In this document: piece after piece, positions 31,251 through 36,592 of the stretch
Numbering within the stretch: the stretch's first letter is position 1
Layout of the letters: each line of letters begins with the position of its first letter
Assembly: GCA_964523735.1 (NCBI GenBank)
Contig: CAZFYZ010000031.1
Location: 1-36,592 of the forward strand
Direction of reading: 5' to 3'
Source: CAZFYZ01 sp964523735
Lineage (GTDB): Bacteria > Armatimonadota > UBA5829
DNA: 36,592 bases
The notes under the pieces: generated by a model
Seen by the model: the letters and a program-made list of their open reading frames with translations, nothing else
Database searches by the model: none
Told to the model about the DNA's origin: nothing
Translations under genes and position numbers: made by a program

Positions 31251-33458
31251 CTACGTCAATTCGCTGCTGAGGATGAACGGATCTGCCCAGGGAGGGTTCT
31301 TGTCTACCAGCGAGTCCACAGTGGCCCGGATTTCCAGCGTCTGGGCCACTGCCGCTTGTATACGCCTGTAGTGAGTGGCCTCAAGCGCAGTGAGCTCGCG
31401 CCTCCTCCGATCAGCCAGGTACTTCTGCGGCAGATCATATCCTCCAACTTTCATCCACGGTGCCCCCTCTCCCTGTGGAAAGACATCCTGAGCCCCGTCG
31501 AAGAGAGGGTTGGGGTGAGGCCTCTGAACCCCCTCTCGCGATAGGAGAGGGTTGGGGCGAGGTCCATGAGCTCCCTCTCCCCTCGCGGGAGAGGGCTGGG
31601 GTGAGGGGGACTCCCCCTTCATCAAATGCACCTTCACCAACTCCTCCCCCGCCTCCGCCAGTGCCCGAATCACCTTCGCATCACGTGGAAACGGAATGCG
31701 AGGGAAGTCGACCATCAACAGATCCGCATACCTCCTGCGGTACTCCGAGCTGTGCAGCAGTCCATATATATAATGGAGTAGCATCTCATCTCGCACAGGA
31801 CCCCTTGGCCCGAGCAGAAGCAACGCGCCTCCCCTGCGGAACAGGTTGAGGTCAGTGGGGCAGTCGGAGCAGAATACAACATCCCACTCCGGCGAACCCG
31901 TGGCGTGCCCGGCGCGGCCTACTGCAAGGGCGATGCGACCGTCCAACAGCTTGTCCATGAACGGCAGCCGCGGCCGCTCCATCACCGCCCGAGACAGGAA
32001 CGCCCATCGCCTGTCGAACGGCCTGTAGAGGACCTCGACAACGCGCTCGCGCCAGGCAGGATCGTGCTGCATATGATCTCTTGCCGCGTCGATGTCCAAG
32101 TCACCGACCGGATACAGTTCCCGGATTCCGTCTGCAGGCACGCCTGGGTCCGCCAATGCCTCGAGGCGCTCGAGCAGGACTTCACGATTGCTGTCGATCG
32201 CGAACCGGTCTCGCGAAGTGACGAAGCCAACGCTGCTTTCGCTGAACAAGTCCAGGACCGAGGGGAATCGGGCATACTCCGCCTGAAGCGATGCGCTCCC
32301 AGGCACAAACAAAACGAACGGCGGGGTGAGTATGATCTCGCGCCAAGGCGTGGACTCAAAGTCCAGGTCATCGAGCGCGCGCAGCTTCTCCGAGCGGCTG
32401 CCACGCAGATCTGCATAGTACACCTTCGACCGTCCTGCCGTCTGCCCGGACTTGATCATGAACGTGACCGCCACGCCCATCCTGATCGGGAATACGTTCT
32501 CGTCGACCTCGCCGAAAGCACTTGACTCGACCCGTTTGGCGTTGCCGTGGAGGTCGAGTATGCGGATCTCATCAAACGTGCGCATCAGGCTTGCGCGCAT
32601 TGCCCGAAACGTAGGATTGAAGATGAAGCTATGGTTGGTGATGAATGCGACGATCCCCCGTCCCGCACGCTCGACTCTTTCCTGGGCCATGCGGATGAAC
32701 TTCACGTAATCGTCCTGCAGCCATTTTGGATTGCGCTCGTTCAGACCGATCCTGTAGTCGGCCATCAGCTCTGCGATCTTGCCGCCATTCGCTGAGTGCC
32801 CCGAGTATGGAGGATTTCCGAGGATGACCAGCGGCTTTGTCTGACCCTCAGAGAGTTCATCAACGATCGGCAGTGGCGACAACCAGTCAGCGTTGACGAC
32901 ATCGGTCCCGCGCAGAAGCATCCGCGCCAGCTCGCACGTCGCCGGCATCAACTCGATCCCAACCAGCCGGCCACGGTGGGGGCAATGCGTCTCGATGTGT
33001 CTAAGAAACGTGCCAATGCCTAGACAAGGATCAACTACCGCAGCCTCTGATAGCCTACACTCAAACCTGCTGCTGAGGATAGACTCTACGCTGCGGACAA
33101 TGTACGAGACTACCGCTGGCGGGCTGTAGATGATACCACGCTTGCGCGAACCTGCTTGGTCGTACGCACTGAGGTACTCCTGAAAGAAGTAGACTGCGGG
33201 GTCCTTGCGCTGGTTCGCGTAGTCTGCAAAGACAGCTTGGAGATCGATGCGGTCAAGCAGCCGGTTGGTCTCCGAAAGCCAGATGTCGTTAGGGGAGGGG
33301 GTGGGGTGCGCAGTCGAATCCAGCCTGGCCATGAACAGGCGGTACACGGCTACCTGCGCCGTGACGTCGCCGAGCATGACGCTCATATCCCGCGCGATCG
33401 CCGCCAGAGCTTCCGCCAGCTTCCTCGATGAACGTATGTCGGGCACGAAGGTAGACAC
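31251..33458 (-). CDS. Type ISP-like N6-adenine DNA methyltransferase with target-recognition region, no nuclease or helicase
   Basis: Encodes 735 residues from a GTG at 33458 that has no ribosome binding site and lies in a heptamer repeat; a start further in is possible. The methyltransferase region has SAM motif I DPCLGIGTF (about 143-151), motif II GIEL and catalytic motif IV NPPY (about 215-218). A specificity-like C-terminal half follows, and the end KVGGYDLPQKYLADRRRREL ... HYRRIQ is typical of Type ISP restriction-modification proteins. Those proteins also carry N-terminal nuclease and helicase domains, absent here and not encoded nearby. It may be an orphan methylase, a split remnant, or work with a partner elsewhere. 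Residues about 615-668 are translated palindromic repeat DNA (PSPQPSPARGEG type) inserted in frame between the recognition and tail regions. Confidence 0.88.
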   Translation of the reverse strand: MSTFVPDIRSSRKLAEALAAIARDMSVMLGDVTAQVAVYRLFMARLDSTAHPTPSPNDIWLSETNRLLDRIDLQAVFADYANQRKDPAVYFFQEYLSAYDQAGSRKRGIIYSPPAVVSYIVRSVESILSSRFECRLSEAAVVDPCLGIGTFLRHIETHCPHRGRLVGIELMPATCELARMLLRGTDVVNADWLSPLPIVDELSEGQTKPLVILGNPPYSGHSANGGKIAELMADYRIGLNERNPKWLQDDYVKFIRMAQERVERAGRGIVAFITNHSFIFNPTFRAMRASLMRTFDEIRILDLHGNAKRVESSAFGEVDENVFPIRMGVAVTFMIKSGQTAGRSKVYYADLRGSRSEKLRALDDLDFESTPWREIILTPPFVLFVPGSASLQAEYARFPSVLDLFSESSVGFVTSRDRFAIDSNREVLLERLEALADPGVPADGIRELYPVGDLDIDAARDHMQHDPAWRERVVEVLYRPFDRRWAFLSRAVMERPRLPFMDKLLDGRIALAVGRAGHATGSPEWDVVFCSDCPTDLNLFRRGGALLLLGPRGPVRDEMLLHYIYGLLHSSEYRRRYADLLMVDFPRIPFPRDAKVIRALAEAGEELVKVHLMKGESPSPQPSPARGEGAHGPRPNPLLSREGVQRPHPNPLFDGAQDVFPQGEGAPWMKVGGYDLPQKYLADRRRRELTALEATHYRRIQAAVAQTLEIRATVDSLVDKNPPWADPFILSSELT
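31461..31611. repeat. Cluster of three REP-like palindromes inside the methyltransferase gene
   Basis: Three copies: about 31461-31520 (CCCCCTCTCC ... AGAGAGGGTTGGGGTGAGG, with a longer centre), 31529-31562 (CCCTCTC ... GAGAGGGTTGGGGCGAGG) and 31571-31611 (CCCTCTCC ... GGAGAGGGCTGGGGTGAGG). A fourth copy of the same type is at 1285. They keep the reading frame open. Confidence 0.8.
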
Positions 33459-33485
33459 TGTCTACTGTTTACTGTCTACTATTCA
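33458..33485. repeat. Heptamer repeat, four units, at the methyltransferase start
   Basis: Plus-strand units ctgtcta, ctgttta, ctgtcta, ctattca. They occupy the place where the ribosome binding site of the minus-strand gene should be. Confidence 0.6.
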
Positions 33486-33495
33486 CTTCCCTTCT

Positions 33496-34083
33496 CTAGA
33501 CCCCATCTTCCAGCTGAAAGTAGAAGTCAGTCCTGCGGGTCCAGGAACTGGTCGGGTGCTCGCGGCGGAGGATGCGCCATTCCGCCTCCAGTTCCTGCAC
33601 ATTCCCGCTGGCGCGGTACCTGGCTACCGCTATCCAGTACAGGTTCTCTGCGTGAGTGTCCGGCTCGACCGAGGTGTGCTCGACTGCGTCGTCGAAGATC
33701 TCGGCCGCCTGCCGGAAGTGTCCCGTCTGCAGAAACCTCAGCCCCCGCGCGAGCCAGAATTCGGCCAGAAACCTCTGAGGGTCAAGACATCCATACGTGC
33801 GGCGATGCTCTTGGCCATCTGGGTCGCAGTAGATCGCCGTCGGCGTCCAGAAAGAGTGGAACCTGATCTGCGCGCCCTGATCTTCCGCCACGCTGAACTC
33901 AACGGGTATCGTGAACCGGTCCACGAACACGATGACGCGAGGGTCCAGGTACGTGATCGTGCGCATAGCACCGCAGCCGTCGCGAGTCGGGTTGTCGAGG
34001 TGGACCAGCAGGTCTTTCTCCTGCTGGCGCGCCTCTACCCTGGCCTCCTCGAGTGAGGTCCGCCATGTGATCTGATCTATCAT
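33496..34083 (-). CDS. Thioredoxin-like protein with C-terminal TPR-like helices; degenerate active site
   Basis: The 195-residue paralogue of the next-upstream gene aligns with it without gaps over the first 100 residues. The thioredoxin-like fold is shown by SLEEARVEARQQEKDLLVHL (helix and strand), NPTRDGCGAM at the active-site loop, TITYLDPRV and FWTPTAIY, whose TP is the cis-proline site. At the first redox position it has Arg34, where the paralogue has the TGA-encoded residue, and it keeps only Cys37. From about 105 onward helical TPR-like hairpins follow (ARGLRFLQTGHFRQAAEIFDDAVEH, ENLYWIAVARYRASG). A CxxC redox cycle is impossible, so it may act as a monothiol or binding partner. It starts 3 nt after the stop of the upstream gene, implying translational coupling. 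Confidence 0.75.
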   Translation of the reverse strand: MIDQITWRTSLEEARVEARQQEKDLLVHLDNPTRDGCGAMRTITYLDPRVIVFVDRFTIPVEFSVAEDQGAQIRFHSFWTPTAIYCDPDGQEHRRTYGCLDPQRFLAEFWLARGLRFLQTGHFRQAAEIFDDAVEHTSVEPDTHAENLYWIAVARYRASGNVQELEAEWRILRREHPTSSWTRRTDFYFQLEDGV

Positions 34084-34086
34084 AGT

Positions 34087-34659
34087 CTAGTCCAGGATCA
34101 AGCGCGTTCTGCTATCCCACTCCGTGCCTGGGTGCTGCGCCTTCACCTCTTCCCAACCGTCCAGCAGTTCGTCAACCTCGTCTGTGGCCCGGTAGTTGGC
34201 TACTGCGAGGAAGTAGAGATTCTCGGCATGCCTCAGCGGCACAGGCTCCGTATACTCCAAGGCCTCCTCAAACGCCTCCACTGCTTCATCGAATTGGCTG
34301 GAGTTGAGGTACCTGAACGCGCGCCCAAGAGCAAGCTCAGCAAGCAGTTGATCGGGGCCGAGAGAACCGAAGGTCCTCCTGTATTCCACTCCATCAGAAT
34401 CCTGATAGATGGTGCAGGGCGTCCAGTAAGAGTGGTAGCGGTCACGTGCACCTGGATCATCCTTGACATTGAACTGGACGGGGATCGTGTGTTCGTTGAT
34501 ATACCGCGACACGCGCGGGTCCGGGTAGGTGTTAGCCGCCATATACCGGCAGCCGCCTCACCCAGGGTTGAAGAGGTCGATAAGCACGTCTTTGCCAGAC
34601 CGACGCGCCTCCTCTCGAGCCTCCTCAACTGATGGGAACCAATGCACGACGTCGATCAT
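34087..34659 (-). CDS. Candidate selenoprotein: thioredoxin-like UGGC protein (in-frame TGA read as Sec34)
   Basis: ATG at 34659 is preceded by GGAGG with a 9-nt spacer. The frame runs 190 codons to TAG, with one TGA at 34560-34558 (codon 34). Reading through gives MIDVVHWFPSVEEAREEARR, then NPG-U-GGC-RYM: Sec34-Gly-Gly-Cys37 exactly where a thioredoxin fold places CxxC. Then follow TYPDPRV, YWTPCTIY (cis-Pro81) and TPR-like helices from about 105 (LGRAFRYLNSSQFDEAVEAFEEALEY). The paralogue downstream aligns column for column with Arg34 and Cys37. Both halves are intact and family-like, so random decay is unlikely, though a single Cys-codon nonsense change or base error cannot be excluded. 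If the TGA is a stop, only 33 residues would be made, and a second start at ATG 34542 has no ribosome binding site. A thiol-redox or peroxide-handling role is inferred. Confidence 0.78.
34521..34554 (-). promoter_or_regulatory. Candidate bacterial SECIS stem-loop after the in-frame TGA
   Basis: Directly 3' of the TGA, GGCUGCC (nt 4-10) can pair with GGCGGCU (nt 18-24), using G-U pairs, around a 7-nt loop that begins GGU, like the loop of E. coli fdhF. An alternative is CCGGUA (nt 9-14) with UACCCGG (nt 31-37, one bulged C), which puts the apical loop at about nt 20-28, nearer the usual bacterial spacing. The two are mutually exclusive, and I cannot choose without folding. Confidence 0.45.
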
Positions 34660-34738
34660 CTCTTTGTGCCTCCGCAATCGCGTAAGTGATCCGGAAGACT
34701 TCTTTCCCTGAAAGTGGCCCAATGAACCGCTGTACACA

Positions 34739-35209
34739 CTAAGACAGTTCGGCCTCGGTCTCGATCAATCGGAGGTGCTTGATGCGGATCCGCCTGCCAG
34801 TGTCCTTGAACCCGGCGGATTGCCAGAACAAGACCGCGCAGGTGTTGTTGACGTATATGTTGGCATTGAGCGTTTGATGTCGGCCGAGGCTGCGGCAGTA
34901 ATCCTTGACCTTCTCGACCGCCATCTTGCCAAAGCCTCTCCTTCGATGGAGCGGGCGGACGTAGAAGTCGGTGATCTTGTAACTGATGCCGGTGTCCTCG
35001 AGCAGGCAGAATCCGATAGGCTCGTGATGATAGAGGAACAGGAATGCACTGAACTTGTCGTCTTGCCAGTAGCGGTCGAAGTAGTCGTAGGGGCGTTTGT
35101 GGTGCGGGCGCGTCTCTCCGTCATACACGGCCAGTTCGTCCGCATATTCGAGAAAGAGCTGCCAGACTTCCTCTTTGCTCTCAACGGGAGCCATCACGAT
35201 CTCGATCAT
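34739..35209 (-). CDS. GNAT-family N-acetyltransferase
   Basis: ATG at 35209 (with GGAGA upstream, spacer a little long) gives 156 residues. An in-frame GTG at 35245 would add 12. The acetyl-CoA-binding signature ITDFYVRPLHRRRGFGKMAVEKVKDYCRS (motif A with RRGFG) and the later NANIYVNNTCAVLFWQSAGFKDTGR (motif B) are clear. Substrate unknown: GNATs acetylate amines on antibiotics, polyamines or protein N-termini. It is followed after 79 nt by the thioredoxin-like pair on the same strand, so it could be the first gene of that unit. Confidence 0.92.
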   Translation of the reverse strand: MIEIVMAPVESKEEVWQLFLEYADELAVYDGETRPHHKRPYDYFDRYWQDDKFSAFLFLYHHEPIGFCLLEDTGISYKITDFYVRPLHRRRGFGKMAVEKVKDYCRSLGRHQTLNANIYVNNTCAVLFWQSAGFKDTGRRIRIKHLRLIETEAELS

Positions 35210-35420
35210 CTTGCGACCATCTCCAAGCGTGATAGGTTGCACCACTGTAGCTTTCGACAGAACCGGCGTGGCATCCTCTCGACAAGATGCCGCCCTCTCC
35301 TTCGGGGAAACAGGTATCTACCCATTGACAAACAGCATGAGCTGTCGCATCATGCAGCAGGCTGCCTGTGTGTCTGGTTGAAGCGCCGACAGCAGGAGGG
35401 GAGAAGGAGCGAAACAATGA

Positions 35421-35568
35421 CTGTTAGAAGCCTGCTCGGCAGTGCTCCACTACGTTCTCGCGAGCGAGGGCGATCGCTTCTACCAGTGGGGTTTCTACGG
35501 GAATCCCAGCATAATGACAACCAACGGTCGCAATCTTTGTGAACCTGGTCTACAGCACCGTCAGATAG
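35421..35568 (+). pseudogene. Fragment of a decayed surface-protein gene, with frameshift
   Basis: From 35421 one frame reads VLHYVLASEGDRFYQWGFYG, then NPSIMTTNGRN. After 35535 the next frame continues FVNLVYSTVR and a stop. Joined, it matches the ...WGFxGxPxxMTxxGRxLFVNxVxY end found in large secreted proteins of Planctomycetota and Armatimonadota. An upstream in-frame TGA and the frameshift mark it as a remnant. It lies in the 681-nt spacer 35210-35890, which otherwise holds a weak promoter-like TTGACA-17-CATCAT (35325-35353) and the promoter at 35746. Confidence 0.5.
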
Positions 35569-35745
35569 CAGACGGACGTTTTCGCGCATGGAACCCTCGG
35601 AGGTTGTGATCTCGGTCGTCCTGTGACGGGGTCCAATCTTGACAGACTAGATAACAGCATATGTCCAACAGTGGCGGTCTCTGATACAGTGCTTTGTGAG
35701 GAGCAGGGTTGTTCAAGAGTTGTTAAGCGCGCAGGCCGAATAGTG

Positions 35746-35774
35746 TTGACAAGCAGACTGATGTGGTGCATACT
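35746..35774 (+). promoter_or_regulatory. Candidate promoter of the last gene
   Basis: Perfect TTGACA (35746-35751), a 17-bp spacer and CATACT (35769-35774) give a transcription start near 35781 and a leader of about 110 nt before the ATG at 35891. Confidence 0.55.
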
Positions 35775-35890
35775 GAGGAAGTTAAGAATGGCGAGCGGGC
35801 GCGTACGGCACACAGGGCTCGGGACCCGAGTCTGGAGCCCGTCTGGTTGTCGGCGCGTCTCGACCCGGGGAAGAATGGGAGGAAAGCACT

Positions 35891-36565
35891 ATGTTTTGCA
35901 AAAGCAGGTTTCTCGTCTGGGTAGTGCTGGGTGTGGTCTGCATTGCAGCCCCTCTATGGGCTGATACGTTCAGTCCGTTGGACGTCGAGCTCAACATGCC
36001 CGTGTTCCCGGAAGTGGGCCAAGAGGGGGTTTTGGACTGCACTGTCAGTTCTCGACTGCCTCTGCAGAATGTCTCACTCAAGATTTATCTGCCGAAAGGT
36101 GTTAGCCTTGTGAGCGGCAGCACCACTTGGACCGGCAGTATCGGCGCGCTTCAATCGGTGCCGCTCCAGCTTGTGGTCAAAGTGACCACGGCAGGGAACA
36201 AGACCATCAGGGCAACGGCTTTCTGCGCCGTCGATGAGTATGCATCGTTCAGCGACGTCGAGCAGATCTTCTTCTATGCCGAGCCGACGTTCTCGATGGT
36301 GGGGCACGTTAGTGATGAAGTGCCCAACGTAGGCGGCGCTCAGTGCCTGGAAACCGGCGAAGTATCCAAGCCTCTGAAGCTCGCCGAAGCTATGAAGCTC
36401 CCGTTGCAGGCCGAGATGGACCCGGCTCCGTGTACATCCGGTCCCGGTGAGACGGTGGACTCGGAGGGCGGCATTGCTCCCGCCGGTACAGTTACCGTAT
36501 CCGGTCGATGGTGCTACTATGATCGAAGCGACGTCTACAGGGCTAGTGTCAACCTGAGTGTGTAA
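35891..36565 (+). CDS. Exported protein with DUF11/Ig-like domain, possibly truncated
   Basis: GGGAGGA (35877-35883) lies 7 nt before the ATG. The 224-residue product has a signal peptide (FLVWVVLGVVCIAAPLWADTF). An Ig-like beta domain follows (ELNMPVFPEVGQEGVLDCTVSS ... VSLKIYLPKGVSLVSG ... LQLVVKVTTAGNKTIRATA), the type found in DUF11/Big-like surface proteins. A linker then leads to VTVSGRWCYYDRSDVYRASVNLSV and a stop. In related proteins the GRWxYYDR segment normally opens a further carboxypeptidase-regulatory-like beta domain, so the protein may be cut short by a nonsense or frameshift change just before the window end. Function unknown; cell-surface or secreted. Confidence 0.7.
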   Translation: MFCKSRFLVWVVLGVVCIAAPLWADTFSPLDVELNMPVFPEVGQEGVLDCTVSSRLPLQNVSLKIYLPKGVSLVSGSTTWTGSIGALQSVPLQLVVKVTTAGNKTIRATAFCAVDEYASFSDVEQIFFYAEPTFSMVGHVSDEVPNVGGAQCLETGEVSKPLKLAEAMKLPLQAEMDPAPCTSGPGETVDSEGGIAPAGTVTVSGRWCYYDRSDVYRASVNLSV

Positions 36566-36592
36566 ATTGGATTTTGGGATTAGCCTCCCAGT

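Noticed and set aside
34087..34659. Plain nonsense mutation or simple short gene starting at 34542
   Set aside because: It cannot be fully excluded, but the strong ribosome binding site at 34659, the intact paralogue-like sequence on both sides and the position at a CxxC site favour Sec. A start at 34542 would delete half of the thioredoxin fold.
35417..35542. A 41-residue frame (MTVRSLLGSAPL...) with a very strong AGGAGGGG upstream
   Set aside because: It is low-complexity Arg/Ser-rich and overlaps, in another frame, the recognisable gene fragment at 35421-35568; the ribosome-binding-like purine run may be what is left of that gene's start region.
34775..35542. Plus-strand 255-residue frame across the GNAT gene
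   Set aside because: It is an antisense shadow; the minus strand has both GNAT motifs.
1..36592. tRNA, rRNA, CRISPR arrays, transposases or phage genes
   Set aside because: I looked for TTCGA-type T-loops with acceptor pairing, regular spacer-repeat arrays and transposase or integrase motifs and saw none.

Overview
This is bacterial DNA of moderately high GC with Shine-Dalgarno-led genes. The set fits an Armatimonadota-like lineage best: a pseudopilin with the FTLIELLVVIAIIAILAAI leader and an H-X9-DG-type tail, secreted serpins, a giant PQQ-propeller/Fn3-like surface protein, an LCP protein, and GTG/TTG starts. This assignment is an inference from gene content; there is no rRNA in the window. 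Three runs of exactly ten N (9283, 9611, 26222) are scaffold gaps whose nominal length breaks the reading frame.

1-12.9 kb is a housekeeping cluster on +: rng (partial), rplU, rpmA, obg, proB, proA, a DUF2007-like gene, nadD, an LCP gene, rsfS and a TPR/membrane gene. About 4 kb holding two secreted serpins and a HEAT-repeat gene is wedged between rpmA and obg. The HEAT gene ends in a copy of the serpin 3' end, so it looks chimeric. rsfS, and probably nadD, has no ATG/GTG/TTG start; in both an ATA codon lies 8 nt after a Shine-Dalgarno-like sequence.

13-24 kb holds a secreted protein of unknown function (-), maf and a znuABC-type metal importer (+). Next comes a c-di-GMP operon on - (HD-GYP, a beta-barrel-like exported protein, and CHASE4-GGDEF-HD-GYP). 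An orphan HlyD-type lipoprotein adaptor, a ferredoxin-like protein under a textbook Crp/Fnr-type box, and a pseudopilin (-) follow.

24-31 kb is a single gene for an exported protein of about 2327 residues: an 8-blade propeller, thirteen repeats of exactly 101 residues, a second 8-blade propeller, one more repeat and a C-terminal OB-like region. A structured leader of about 200 nt precedes it.

31-36.6 kb holds a lone Type ISP-like adenine methyltransferase with palindromic repeat DNA inserted in frame, and two tandem thioredoxin-like genes. The upstream one has an in-frame TGA exactly where a CxxC motif would begin (Sec-Gly-Gly-Cys), which makes it a strong selenoprotein candidate. A GNAT acetyltransferase, a decayed gene fragment and a secreted protein complete the region. 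Seven-base-periodic repeats at three gene starts and palindromic repeats in spacers recur across the window.
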